From positions 69,312,591 to 69,376,590 of the forward strand of contig NC_067195.1 of the NCBI RefSeq assembly GCF_000699445.3: a stretch of 64,000 nt of DNA. Reading direction: 5' to 3'. A program made the position numbers and the translations under genes. Source of the DNA: Schistosoma haematobium (lineage: Eukaryota; Platyhelminthes; Trematoda; Strigeidida; Schistosomatidae). Numbering within the stretch: position 1 is the first letter of the stretch; the number at the start of each line of letters is the position of its first letter. Shown piece by piece: positions 23,449-35,993 of the stretch. The notes below the pieces were generated by a model, which was not told where the DNA came from, searched no databases, and saw only the letters and a list, made by a program, of their open reading frames with translations.

Positions 23449-26400
23449 ATTCACTAGTGAACATTTAAGAAGAAAAAAAGGTTCGAAAATACTGTGCTTT
23501 TTTTGTTTTTCAATTTGTTATTGATCAAGTTCCGTAATTCGAATGATTTGAAAATTAGCACATTTTCATAGCTATTGGATAAAACATCTTAAAAACAAAT
23601 TTCATTTGTTCAATCAGTTTTCATTATATATTTGAAGTGATGTTATAGATTTCAAGCTATTATTTTCAGTACCATATAATAAATTGATTTGGTGCAGAAA
23701 TCAATCCATTGAATGAATGGATTGGGATGTTTAACTGTTCATATTAAAGTATTCAGTTTAAAACTACAGATTGTTTTAAAACTTTATCACTAATGTACAA
23801 ACAACTTGGAGTGTTACAAAAGATGTTTGAGTAAATTTCCTTTTATGATTTGAATTTGTTTCTGTACATCAATTGGCTCAAGAGATGGAAACGCTTTAGG
23901 ATGTTTTGATTGTTGTGGAATATTCAATGAAAGTTTATTTTAGTTTATGATAATCTCATACAGAATTTCCAATAACAATACTACTGAAAAGAAATGAATT
24001 AATTCATTTGCACAAAATTTATAAATGTTTCAAGTTGCAAATTACCGTCAAATATTTGTTTGCATCATTACGTAATTCAAATACAGTACATACTTCCTGA
24101 AAGTTTGAGAATGGGGATGTAAGTTAAAAGAGAGATTTATGTACTTGTCAGGGCTTAACATTTCTGTTCAGAACTAAAGTAAACTCATATACTTATTATT
24201 TGAACCTACTAGATATGGCTGTTGAAGTTCGGGAAGTTTGAATGTTTCTGTATTTGTGTTTAGCTACTTACAAACATGCAGTAGGTAAAATTACTTTAAC
24301 AAAAGTTTAAGATCTCATATATGGTAATATAAGACTGATCTGATTGATTTTATCACTGAATTCTGTACTTTTTTCAACGAAAGTCTTTAAATATCATGGG
24401 GCGATATGTTAACCACTCTACTTATAACTAAAAAGATTATTTCCTCATTAAATTCGAAATGATATAAACAAAGATGAAATTCAAAGCAATAATAAAGGAT
24501 TTTCTTAACGAAACGGAAATGTAATACATATATCTTAAGATACTTTGAGAAACCAAACGAAAAATGTAATTAAGCAATAAAAGTTCAAAAGTATTATTTT
24601 AATAACGATTTCCTTACATTCACATTTTTAAACAGGAGATTATTTCAATTGAAATATTGAAGAAGTTGAGCAAGAGAAGTTGCAAATAGACTCCATTATG
24701 TCTCCACAACAAACATGAGGTTTCATGAAATGAATTCAGTTTTTCCAATCAAGTAATCAATGTTCATAGTTGAGGTAGCACTATACACTTAAAGGTATTT
24801 TATGTGTATCCATTACATTTGTGATTTGACTGAATACACGAGTAATTCAATTCACTAATTATAACATTCCATGTTAGTAATGGATATTCACTTCTCAGTT
24901 GTAGTATTCAGATCAAGTAATCATCTGCTTTTTAATAGATAATTACTTCAACTAAAAAAGAAGCAGCCTTAAAATGTATAAATCATAGTTATAATTGTGT
25001 CAGTAATTCATTGCGTAGAAAATGGTATGTTTCATATCATCGAATTGAGATCGAAACATAAAATAAGAAACATGGGAGACTTGTAACGTTAATTGGAGTG
25101 AGAGGCTAAACATAAGAAATATTAAGTATTCAAGCAGTTGACAAACGATAACGAACTAGTGGTTGTGTTGAGTAAACTGAGCTACATGATTTGATAGTGG
25201 AGCGTTGATTGCTGTTCGTGGCATCACCCTCACTGTTTATTTCATGTAGAAGTGAGTTTTTAAGCTACTTCCCAAGTGTTATATCAATTCGCCCAGATGG
25301 TCTCTTGTTGTTGAGTGCCTGATAGATTTTGTTTCCCTTATTCACCTTACCATTCACGGTTACTGTTATCTCTTTGTCACTGAAGTTTGGTCTGACAGTC
25401 AATAATTTCATGTGTTGATGTCACGTCTCGATTCTGCCACGAGCAGCCTTTTTCCAAAGTATATCTATGCCATCCGGATTTGTGCATGTGGATAAGCGGT
25501 GGATAATATGCTTAGCATATGTCCTAGCCATCTCGATCAATGAAAGTTTGTAAACTAATCAGTCGATTCGGTATCTAAGTAAGTCATCAAGCTTCTCTTC
25601 TAGTGTTCCCGGCATACATGTGAATTGGTTCGAAGACAAAAAATAATGATCAATTACACTTGTCTCCTATTTTCATAGTCCAGGTATCACAGATACGGAA
25701 CGACACAGAGTGGATTTCTGAATATTCCCCCACCTCTGATGAGTAAATATGTATCAGCACTTGTCCAGTTTGAAAGTGACATTTTCCATATGTGGAGACA
25801 GGAATGCATTCTAGAAACTTTTGCACTAAAAACATTTCGAATACTATAACTCATCTTTTTAGAACAGGATTGGTTACAGTAAACCAAAAAGTGAATCCTC
25901 ATGTTGATATTCATAATCCTCAGACATACTAATACTGAGAGACAGATAAGCAATAAAATATTCTACAGTTGTGAAATGTATTGAATTTCGTTCATACAAC
26001 GATTCGGAGAACTTAGTTTTTCTAAGTCATGTAAGAAATACAGGATATGGATTGGCATATATACTACAATTTCATTTAACGTATAAACTGATTCAAGTCT
26101 ACACTTCATATTAGTCACCCCAACACCAAAGATTTGATCTGTGTTTTATTAATTCCTTACCTGCTTCAGTTTATTCTTATTTCTAATAAAATATATTGCG
26201 TATTTTTAATTCATTATACCATGCTGTATAGAATCATAATCAATTCAACTTAACTCCTTACATTGTGAAATTATTCATCTTTGCCTCAAATGAAGAATAA
26301 GTAACTAAACCAAACATTCAAAATCAAAACATTGATTTAGTAGCTCGTTACCTGATATCATAGCGGTTGAATATCAGTCGAAATGTCATCCCCAAACTCC

Positions 26401-28220
26401 TGGGTATGGACGAGGGTGGGAAGAGTCCGCACTCCGTCTCGAAATCCTCTCTTAAAAGACCATATATATATAACCACTTCCACCGAAGTCCTACCTACTG
26501 TCTTCTCCCAGAGAGGGTGTGTTTACGAAATTGAGAGAACGAAAAATAAATGTCTGGTGCTTAACTCAGATTGATAGGTGTGTAGTATACAACTAAGGGA
26601 GCAGGATAACCCTGATTCCAAACCCATGGTACACATGAGCTATATGATCCTGAAGGAACGATTGGCATATGAACGTGTTCTTGATTACCGGCTACCACGG
26701 AACTATATCTCCTAACGTCTCTCTACTGCCTTATGGATTGTACGTCTACGTTGAAGGCTCAGGGAGTGGTCTCCTAAGTAAACCAATTACCTCGATTTAT
26801 ACTAAATATCATTTACTCAATAAGTAGCCCTATAGAAGATACTTTTTTGAAGGGTCTACGACGTTTATAAATAATGCAAAAGAATGTGTCACCTTATCTC
26901 AGAACAAAATCGACGCCATATACATCTTAAAACATTTCAAATATAATGTCAATATAAAATGGTTATCATTGGTTTCTTTTGGGTTTATTCAAATACAACT
27001 TGTGTTCTTATTGACCAATAAGATCAATCTTGGTCTCAAAGTCATTTTGAGAGTCAATCAAGTTTAACTGTATGGCATTTAGATCAGTGATGCATAGTGG
27101 TCATAAGTATCAGGGATCTTTTATAGGAATTCACACTTTAATTTAGATCTTATTTGCGATTTTTTGTAGACTTTCTAAAGTAAATTACCAATATTTGAAT
27201 TCTTTGGTTTTCATACTAAATAATATTTCCATTTTTATGAAGTTACAAGAAGTTTTGAGCATGGTGAATTGTTTTATCTGTACTTTATTGTATCATTCTA
27301 AAAGATTTTAAGTATGAATTAAAATTGCAAAAGCACTTTCTACACTTCATACGTTCATCTTGTCTTAATTTGGTTTTGTAATCCAACACACTCGTTTCCT
27401 TACTATCATCATTCGTTTAATAAGCAAGCAGATATTTTGCTTTAAGTTTAAGCTGAGTTGTTTTATCTTTTATCTTTTTGGTCAATTGCTTTAACGTTAT
27501 TCTCATGCTTAATTAACTTACTCAAATAAGAACAACACATATAAGCGAATAATATTGTCTTCAATTAAGTTCGGACAGTATACTAGATATTCAAAGACTT
27601 GTAAAACTACAGGTAGATTTATTTATGAAACGATAATATGTCTGCATTTTCTAGTAGTCTCAAACAATCCTCTGCGACAAATGAGCCTTGACGGATGCCA
27701 CTTGAAATATCATTCCATCGCTTTTTTGAGGCTGAATTCCATCGATTGTAACTGAGAGAACCTTATCCTATGGTGTATTTCTAGAACATCTTCATCAACA
27801 ACCATTTATTAACCAAATAATGAATAATACTTGAAAGCACTAAATAAATGTATTGTCCGAGCATTAAGATTTTTAAAATAATTACACGACTTGATCAAAT
27901 TTCAGGACCTCGAAAAACCTTATACATGATGATAAACTACCTAAAAATACTTGATAATTAGAACCTTATACCTTAGATGTCAGGACTTTTCTTAGATAAA
28001 AATCCACCATCATTTAGATACTTTTGACATATTAGTTTGAAATAAGATCAGATATCTTCCTTACATTTTTAATTTAATTTCGTTACTACTCGTCCAAATT
28101 ACACTCTTCAGTTGACAATACCTAAAAGTAAGTTGATATAATTCTCAAACCAGTTGTCTATTTCACTTTTCAACATGAAGCTGAAATTATATCCAGTTCG
28201 AATGAAATCAAGATTTTAAT
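23449..28220. other. Spacer with a few decayed repeats
   Basis: No gene supported. The segment 25420-25560 read on the minus strand resembles the decayed C-terminus of an RTE-like reverse transcriptase (RWLGHML, then WKKAARGRIETCHQHMK in a shifted frame). The block 26380-26790 is distinctly less AT-rich than its surroundings and looks like part of a dispersed repeat, but I cannot name it. Confidence 0.4.
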
Positions 28221-28450
28221 AGTTGAATTCATGAGTCAATCTAAGCTAGGCGATCACTGAAAACCTGGGAGCACTGAACGACCATTTCATCCTAGTATGG
28301 TACTCCTAAACAGTGCGCATCCAAGATCCTGAATGCATGACTCGAACTCAGGACCTTCGCTCTTGCGAGCGAACCTCTTAATCGCTAGACCACTAAGCTA
28401 GCAACCAACGGTGTTAACGTCCAACTTCAATCTATCCATGATCTTGCTCA
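28221..28450 (-). mobile_element. Family C hammerhead element, degenerate copy
   Basis: The minus strand shows the family head (B-box-like at 28328-28340), a hammerhead remnant with intact stem I (GCACTG/CAGTGC, 28316-28311 and 28276-28271) but core TTTAGGA, and the tail ending at 28221. Unlike most copies it has no inverted tail on its far side. Non-coding. Confidence 0.75.
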
Positions 28451-29572
28451 ATCCTTCATTCATTTTCAAGATTTAACTGGACCGAATTTATATAATTTAT
28501 CTATTCAATTCTTGTAAGTAGCATATACTGCGATATTTATTTGAAACACAGTCAGTTATTCATTGACCCATTGACTATAATACTTAAGATGAATTAACTT
28601 TGTTGAAATACATTTATTTATACATTCTTTAATATTGGATTAATAGGACTTTCCATCGATTTTTCAACTGATCAATTGTATATAAACAATGTATTAATAG
28701 TCGTTAAGTTAAAACATCACAACCAAACATACATGATCACAGTTTCGAATTCTTTATCAACGTATGGTTTATAATTAGTGTATAACTCAATATTACCTCT
28801 ATTTAAAGGGTAATCCTTTTCATTTGATTAGCATTGACAAGTGTAGTAACTACATCTTCTACTAATTACTTCTAATGTTCAAAACTCATATCTAAATAAT
28901 ACTCACTTATTTATACTATTTAAGATAGGTATTAAGTTTACACGGATATCTGTTTGACGAGGAATTAATTTCTTATCCAATTTGATATCATTCTGTACAT
29001 GTTTGTCAATATAAATTAGATCGTTTATTTGATAATAAGTAATAAAACATGAAAGTATTTATTTACAATACAATTGACTTCTAACAAGCAACAAAATCTG
29101 TTGAACTTCATGTGGATGAACATTATTAACTAGGAAGTGAGTTATATATGCAGTATATGTTAAGAGTTGAAAACTAATCGATAATATCCAAGTAATTCCT
29201 TATGACTACCTATGAAATTCATAAATAATTAATGTTGGAAAACGATTAGAATTCATACCATACCATAAAGTATGAACTACCAGTCAACAAGGCATATTTA
29301 CAATAAAGATAGAGAAGAAGGTGGTAATAAACAGTTATTTGAAGGGATACTTGACAGAAAACCTATACTTATTGAGTTCGATGAAGTAAGAATCGACGAA
29401 CTATTACTTTTTTGATAATGTATAGACTGGCCTCCAATTCTTAAACAAATTCATTATGAACAGGAATTTACTTTGTTTGTGTTGATTTAATGACAACATT
29501 GTAGAATGAATTGAAATGAAGGCTTACAGGCTAGTTTGAGATCATTATTTTCATTCTGATAAAGTATTTTGT
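28451..29572. other. AT-rich spacer, nothing recognised
   Basis: No coding or repeat signal seen, apart from the target duplication of the next element at 29561-29572. Confidence 0.5.
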
Positions 29573-29985
29573 GATTTAGATGGTGGTTGGAGGTAGTCAA
29601 CAGGAAACCCTGGACCCGGGTTTCGTGCTACTTGGCACTCGTCAGCAAGGTGTACCTGTAATCTTGAGGGAACTGGTGCACCCTGGCGGATTCGATCCCG
29701 TGTCACCCAGCATCACAGTCAGAGACTTTACCACTGAGTTATCCGAGCCGTGACTAACCTCCTGTAGGACTGAGATGTAATCACAATTGATTGATCACTG
29801 GGTGGTGATCAATGTCATTTGTGTCAAGTCCTTATTAGTGCAGATGGAATGCTATCGATCATGTTGCCATGTGGCCACCAGTCTAGGTGACTCGACACTG
29901 CAACATGATCGATAGCATTCGATCTGCACTAATAAGGACTTGACACACATGACATTGATCACCACCCAGTGATCAATCAATTGTG
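29573..29985 (-). mobile_element. Family B hammerhead element, copy 2, fold-back with 12-bp TSD
   Basis: The minus strand runs: inverted module X (29985 to about 29900), module X (about 29899-29775), tRNA-like head (29760-29660) and hammerhead-like segment (core CTGACGA at 29646-29640, stem II GTGC/GCAC). The 12-bp sequence AAAGTATTTTGT flanks the whole unit at 29561-29572 and 29986-29997. The perfect duplication implies a fairly recent, single insertion event of the complete fold-back. Non-coding. Confidence 0.88.
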
Positions 29986-30769
29986 AAAGTATTTTGTATC
30001 TGATTAGGTAAATTATTCTGTTTGGGTTGTTTGCACATAAGTGACAACTTCAATTTTTTTACTGTATACAATAGGTTAAACAGTTGTTATGTCTTCTGAA
30101 ATTCATTACGTTGTAAATTGAAGCTGAGTGACATGAGTAAAATACCAGTTAGGTCACTTTAATCATTAAATCAATTCGATTCTGTTTAACTGTACTCCTT
30201 GTTAAATATCTTACTAAATTTCTATACTAAACAATCAACGACAAAATCTGTCAACTATTCTCAGAATAATAGAAAATGTTTCATAATGTTGATTCTAAAT
30301 CGGCTGAAGCCAAATGAATGAAATGTTTAATGATAACTTATAGTCCTAAAGCTAGTGGTTTGACCACTAACTCTAGAGGTCTTATATTTCATTCTAAGAC
30401 CAAAGTTATTTATTTGATATTCCAAGGAATCACATATTATCCTAAAGCAGCTGTTCACTAATGCTTTCTTGTTTTTATTGTTTGCCTAGCTGAAATTAGT
30501 ATGTGATGTGAAATAACTTCCTAAAAGATTAAAGAATAATTATGTAGCTAATTCTTTTTTTTTAAGGAAGAAAGTGTCAGGGTTCAATTTTTGCTTCAAA
30601 CTAAGTTCTCATCAATTTTCATTTGTCAACCATTTAGATCAAATTAGATCTGTTAATTAGTGTTGTTCCAGACAAAGTAAATCTCAACAAATCCGGTTAG
30701 TCATCAAGTTTGTTTATCTAATTAAATAACCTTTTAGTTCTTTAAATAATCTTTTATCTTCTCATTGAC
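29986..30769. other. Spacer between two family B elements
   Basis: AT-rich, no gene or repeat recognised. Confidence 0.5.
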
Positions 30770-31261
30770 ACCATCTAATCTCAATATATATTGCACGCAG
30801 TGTCGAGTAACCTAGACTGGTGGCCACATGGCAACATGATCGATAGCATTCCATCTGCACTAATAAGGACTTGACACAAATGACATTGATCACCACCCAG
30901 TGATCAATCAATTGTGATTACATCTCAGTCCTACAGGAGGTTAGTCACGGCTCGGATAACTCAGTGGTAAAGTCTCTGACTGTGATGCTGGGTGACACGG
31001 GATCGAATCCGCCAGGGTGCACCAGTTCCCTCAAGATTACAGGTACACCTTGCTGACGAGTGCCAAGTAGCACGAAACCCGGGTCCAGGGTTTCCTGTTG
31101 ACTACCTCCAACCGCCATCTAAATCTCAATACATAGTGCCCGCAGTGTCGAGTCACCTAGACTGGTGGCCGCATTGCAACATGATCGATAGCATTCGATC
31201 CTCACTAATAAGGACTAGACAAGCATGACATTGATCACCACCCAGTGATCAATCAATTGTG
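30770..31261 (+). mobile_element. Family B hammerhead element, copy 3, direct tandem dimer
   Basis: Plus strand: module X (about 30772-30925, ending CAATTGTG), tRNA-like head with A-box-like TAACTCAGTGG (30957-30967) and B-box-like GGATCGAATCC (31000-31010), hammerhead-like segment (31039-31098), then a second module X in the same orientation (about 31118-31261, again ending CAATTGTG). Both X modules begin after the same CCATCTAA(A)TCTCAAT joint, so the layout is a 5'-truncated head-to-tail dimer. Copies 1 and 2 carry X in inverted orientation instead. The 78-codon frame across the head is not a gene. Confidence 0.85.
31039..31098 (+). ncRNA. Hammerhead-like ribozyme of family B, irregular stem I
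   Basis: Core CTGACGA (31053-31059), stem II GTGC (31060-31063) with GCAC (31070-31073), GAAA (31074-31077), stem III ACCC (31077-31080) with GGGT (31088-31091). Stem I is weak: ACAGG (31039-31043) can pair with CCTGT (31094-31098) only across a bulge. The core is convincing, but activity is doubtful without a better stem I. Confidence 0.5.
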
Positions 31262-31319
31262 AGTGTTCAACAGGAGTTCTCAGTTCGATCCATACTGATT
31301 TGAAGAATTATTTTTTTTA

Positions 31320-31430
31320 GATTAATGAAAAGTAATTTTTCATCAGGTTCTACAATTATAAATCCAAATTAATAATCCATAAAATTGGCCAGATTTAAGG
31401 CAGAGTACATCATTTAAAATTGTATTATGT
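31320..31430 (-). repeat. Dispersed repeat D
   Basis: The minus strand of this block (AAATGATGTACTCTGCC.. to ..GTAGAACCTGATGAA) is clearly similar to 32490-32625 and 59440-59560 on the plus strand. Each copy lies within about 50-200 bp of a family C element. It is non-coding; the parent element is unknown. Confidence 0.6.
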
Positions 31431-31469
31431 GAATCAAGAATTGTTGTTTGTCATATAAAATCCCGTATA

Positions 31470-31560
31470 AAGTCCCATAATAGGACGAAATGGCCGTCCA
31501 ATGCTTCCAGGCTTTCACTGGTGGTCTAACATCAATCGGTTCAAGATCTCAATCAAATCG
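31470..31560 (+). mobile_element. Family C fragment (3' part)
   Basis: Carries the second half of the hammerhead (CCATAATAGGACGAAA) and the tail (CCAATGCTTCCAGG, then GGTGGTCTAACATCAAT). The head is missing. Confidence 0.7.
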
Positions 31561-31859
31561 TTAATGTTGGGGCTGACTAATGTGAAGTGTTAACTTGAAT
31601 CAGTTTATAAGTGAAATGAAATTGTGAGATAAATGATCAGAATAAAATTGGTCAACATGGGGTGTGAGGGAGACAATAATGCAATAAAAATCAGAAATTA
31701 CGTAATATGTAGAATAATATGAATTAGGTCAGATATAGTAGATAGGGGTGGATGATGAATAAATTTCTCAAAAAGGTTATCAGGCGTAATAATAACAATA
31801 ATAACAATGATAAAGATAATAATAATAAGTTTGGGACATAAAAGTGAACATTAATCGAA

Positions 31860-32351
31860 TTACGTTACCATAGTTGACCCCGAAGTTGGCCAGGGTAAAA
31901 GGAGCGGCTGAACATATTTCTCTTGGATGCAAATCTCTGGCTTTTTGATCCGAATAGCAATTACTTCAACTGTCTGCAGGTTTCTTAGTCTGACGGAATT
32001 AGGTAGAGTGCTGTTAACACGATATATTATTGCGAAAGATTGTTCCATGTTGGCTGTATGTCCCGTCTGAACTAGATGGCCTAAAGTGGAGCTGTTAACC
32101 GTTTTAACTATACCTTTGCTTAACCACACTGGGATGCGCTCATGAGCCCGAATATATAAATTCCTAGAACATCTGACAATAGAAATTGCTCCACAGGAGC
32201 AGTTGAATTGATAGATACAGAAGGAAGTAGCTAGTCTAAACAATTTGTCTTTCAATCTCGGAGTGATCACTGGACGTGTGAAAAACACTAATCGTAGTTT
32301 ACCTGCATTACAGGTTCTTTGGATTGATCTACTTAACTTCAGTTTTAGCAT
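31860..32351 (-). pseudogene. Penelope-like element, GIY-YIG endonuclease fragment
   Basis: A 163-codon minus-strand frame resembling the C-terminal part of Penelope-like retroelement polyproteins: TPRLKDKL, then CIYQFNCSCG, then HERIPVWLSKG, NSSTLGHLVQTGH, SFAIIYRVN, and the terminal KPEICIQEKYVQPLLLPWP. This is the linker and GIY-YIG-type endonuclease that nicks DNA for insertion. The YIG position reads SIV, so the catalytic motif is damaged, and the reverse transcriptase part upstream is absent (5'-truncated). Its frame is otherwise open. The family is recognised from the Cys/His spacing and the conserved C-terminus. It lies among family C and B elements. Confidence 0.8.
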
Positions 32352-32489
32352 CTCACTAGATGTATCGCCTCTGAATTATAAGCGTATATACGGAGGATTT
32401 TTATTCATGGTTATGCATTCTGTATACTCTCTTTTATTGGTTATGTTTTTCTTTAAAACTTTCTTGATTTATAAATTCTTGATTCACAT

Positions 32490-32625
32490 ATTACAATTTC
32501 CAAATGATGTACTCTACCTTAAATCTGGTCAATTTTATAGATTATTAAGTTGGATTTATAATTGTAGAAACTGATGAGAAATTATTGAAAAGAATATTTT
32601 TCGTTCATATTAATTATTTAAAATT
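32490..32625 (+). repeat. Dispersed repeat D, second copy
   Basis: Matches 59440-59560 and the reverse of 31320-31430 (CCAAATGATGTACTCTACC, then TTGGATTTATAATTGTAGAA). Directly followed by a family C pair. Confidence 0.6.
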
Positions 32626-32652
32626 ATGTTTTTCAACGAATAGTGATTTCGA

Positions 32653-33015
32653 TAGTTGAAATCAATTGTCCTAGTATGGGACTCTTCAGCAATGCGTATC
32701 CACGATCTAACCCCCCGCGAGATTCGAATCCAAGACCTGTCAATCTCGCGCGCCAGCGCATAACCATTAAATCACTGAGCCGGCGCAATTTCATGGATTG
32801 GTTGAAGTTAGACATTAACACCGTTGTATGCCGGTTCAGTAGTCAAGCGGTTAAGCGTTCGCATGCGAGACTGATAGGTTTTAGGTTAGAATCGAGTCAG
32901 ATGAAATCGTGGATGCGCATCGCTGAGGAGTCTCATACTAGAACGAAACAGCCGTCCAATGCTTCCACGTTTTTCATGGTGGTCTAGCTTCAATTGATTC
33001 ATCACTTCAACTATT
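32653..33015. mobile_element. Two family C copies, head to head
   Basis: The left copy is on the minus strand (32653-32815): a shortened tail, hammerhead first half and head with B-box-like GATTCGAATC (32721-32730). The right copy is on the plus strand (about 32829-33015): head, intact-core hammerhead (32917-32962) and tail ending in TCAACTATTGAA. The tails point outward, the same fold-back layout as other copies, but here both heads are preserved. Confidence 0.8.
32917..32962 (+). ncRNA. Hammerhead ribozyme, family C, core intact
   Basis: Stem I GCATCG (32917-32922) with CAATGC (32957-32962), one mismatch. Core CTGAGGA at 32923-32929. Stem II is GTC..AAC, with one mismatch relative to the family. 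GAAA and a short stem III (ACAGCCGT) follow, then C17 at 32956. All invariant core bases are present; the stems are slightly weakened. Confidence 0.65.
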
Positions 33016-35993
33016 GAATTTACTAAATTCTCAATAAAACCCCTTCTAAGAATTATGATTTATTTGTGATACATTCAACAAAAGATACAACAGATTTCTT
33101 TTCCATTGTCTATTATTGTTTAATTTAAATTTATAAAAAAAATTATTTGAAATATCATTTAATTACTTATAAATGATAAAATAATCTAAATCCATTTTAT
33201 AATATTCTGATTAATTCAATAAAACAAAAAAAATAGAAAAAAAATTATTTATTTTAAAACTATCCATGATAATGTTACAATTTCTGAAAGAAAGAAAGAA
33301 AAAAAGAAAAAAAGGGTATACAAGTCAATTTCATCATTTATCCATTGAATATTAACCAGTTTTATCATTATGCATATATATTCATATTTATTTTCTTCTC
33401 TTTTTTTCTTTTTTTTAATCTTTTTAATATTAATAAAATAATGATATCACATGATATACATTACATTAATGGTCACAAGTGACCTCAACTGAATAAATAA
33501 TTGTGTAAAAACAAAATTATTTTTATTAAAAAATCAATAGTTTCAACAACAACAACAACATCAACAACAAATAAAAAAAGAGAAGCTTAGTAACTAGTCC
33601 TTAGATGATCATTTTGGATAAGTTAGAAAATGAGGCATCAAAAAAAAAATGAAAAGAAAAGAAAGAGGATTCAGTGAATAAATGAATGAATGAATGAATG
33701 AATAGTTAAGACTATGAATGATAAACATCGGTTTATTATTATTATTATTATTATTTTCTTATTAACAATTAATCTATGCATACTTTATTGACCTAAATAA
33801 ATTCAATTGAACAATTTATGCATGTTAATTTCTTTTAAGAAATTAAAATAAAAATTAACTTACAACTAATCTAATTGAAAATTTATTTCAACAATGATTT
33901 ATGAGATCATCTAAATGATTTTTATACATTTATAGTAATATGAAAAGTGTCAGGGAAAATAAATCTGTGACTGAAAAATTGAAGATCACTTAAATTGTAT
34001 ATAAAGACTATTCATCTCTTAATGTATTGATATGATTTATATTTAATTTAAGTATTGACATTCTAGAATGAAGAGAAAATATTAACATTTGTATAGTGTT
34101 AATTTGAGCTATTAATTTACTAAAGTTAAGCGAGGCTGTACATCTATTTGATGTGTTATATTGATGGATTGTTATGTATTGTTAAATGTTTCTTAGCCAG
34201 ATCTGAATGTCAGAATTCAATAGTCTATCATGTATTCAGTCTTTATTTTATTATTACTTAATTATACTTAGTGTAAATTAGAAGTTAAACAATCACTATA
34301 GACAAACATTGAAGATAATCTTATAATATTATTATGAATAAGCAATTAGACTAATAATGACATTTATGTACTGTTTTAATTTGGCCAAACTATAAAAAAG
34401 TGGTACAATTCGTAATTTCCAGTTGATGGAATTCCTGTACTACAATCAGCTAATTGGAAAAAAATGGCAATCGATAGGAAATATTTCAAGTCAAAACTTA
34501 CTAGTTTATTATGTTATTATCAATTTTATTGAGATCAAGAAGCAATTGATAGCTGCTTCATCTGAGTTTAAAACTCTCAGAAATACTACACACTTCGAAC
34601 TATTTGGGTTAACAAGTGGAAATATCAGTACCTCTTTTTTCAATAAAAAAGAAACGCTTACATAATTAAGGATAGATGACAATTTTCACGTCTATTCGTT
34701 GAAGAACGTGCTACCCCTACCCCTCAATTTCATATCAGTTTGTAGAAAATGTTAAGTAAACGAATCTTTTCGGCGTTCATTAACTAGTAAGTAACGGGTT
34801 ATCATTCAGATAGGTTGATCTAACCTTCAATGATCATTTAAGATGTACCATTCTACAACATAAACTTGAATGCAACGCATATCTAATAGTCAATTAAAAT
34901 AACTATTAAATAATGGTGTTAAAAAGGAGTTATTCAATTAAGCATAAGCCACTAACCTTCATATCGATTTTGAAAAATATTTTTAAAATATATAGCTTAA
35001 ACGGCATATTATATGAATAGCTACTGTAAACTAGCATATATACACAAAGAACTGCCATTCGATTCTACAAATTACTTACAGTGAGAATCGATATTTTACA
35101 ATCTATATAAATAAATTATTTGAATAAAAAATCAGTTCATTTCATACTCTTCATGATGAGATGGATTCATATTGAAGTTTTAGTACATTATATCACATAT
35201 TCTTTTTGTAGAATTCGATATCTAAATTGTAGTGTTAATAGCATTTCAGTGTCTGACAATTACAAAAGAAAAATACATCAATCATCAGTTCAATCTATTG
35301 AATATTCTAACCATTATTAGTTGTTAGTACTTTAATGTGAAGTCCCATGCCAAAACATACTGGTTGGTCTCTCATCAATGACTTTTTTCAAACAAATATC
35401 AGTTTATTATTAAAGTTGTTATTGTTTTATATATATGTATATATAATGTATCCTGATAACAACATAATCACATATAACTTACCACAACATTAGTTATTAG
35501 GAATTAAAACAAAATGGGTTATCTTTTATGCATTCAAAATGTGACTGTTTTTGGATAAAACATGAAAGAACAATTTATAAATGAATCTCAGCATATATAA
35601 TAGTGAAATAAATGGGTACATAAATCTGAATATAGCGTCTTTATATTATAGATGTATTAGTTTTGTTTAAATCAACAGACATATCGCTAATATCTGATCT
35701 ATTGAATAGTTGAATATTGGTTGAATAGATAAATGCTTTTCATTTATTTACTCAAAAAACTATCCATTTTTTTCCAACAACATAAAAATGAAAAGAGAGT
35801 AAATTGAGAATGTTTTCAATTTGGAGGTTTGATGTACATGTAAGCGCGATGATGGAAACGACAATTCTGGGGTTATAATAGGTATTTCAATCGTATCGAA
35901 TATTGAACTCAATAAATAAATACTATAGAATGAAAAAATGTACATAATTATGAAGTTTACAGATATGGCATATGTTGACTTATGAAGTTCTTT
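33016..35993. other. AT-rich spacer with simple repeats
   Basis: Simple repeats: (GAAA)n at 33289-33315, (CAA)n at 33546-33569, (GAAT)n at 33682-33704 and (ATT)n at 33737-33755. Open stretches at 34423-34665 and 35120-35320 have no recognisable content. No gene supported. Confidence 0.5.

Noticed and set aside
30957..31010. Possible tRNA gene
   Set aside because: A and B boxes are present, but the sequence repeats in three element copies and continues into a hammerhead; it is a SINE-type head, not a functional tRNA. The same holds for the heads at 3056, 32721 and 54114.
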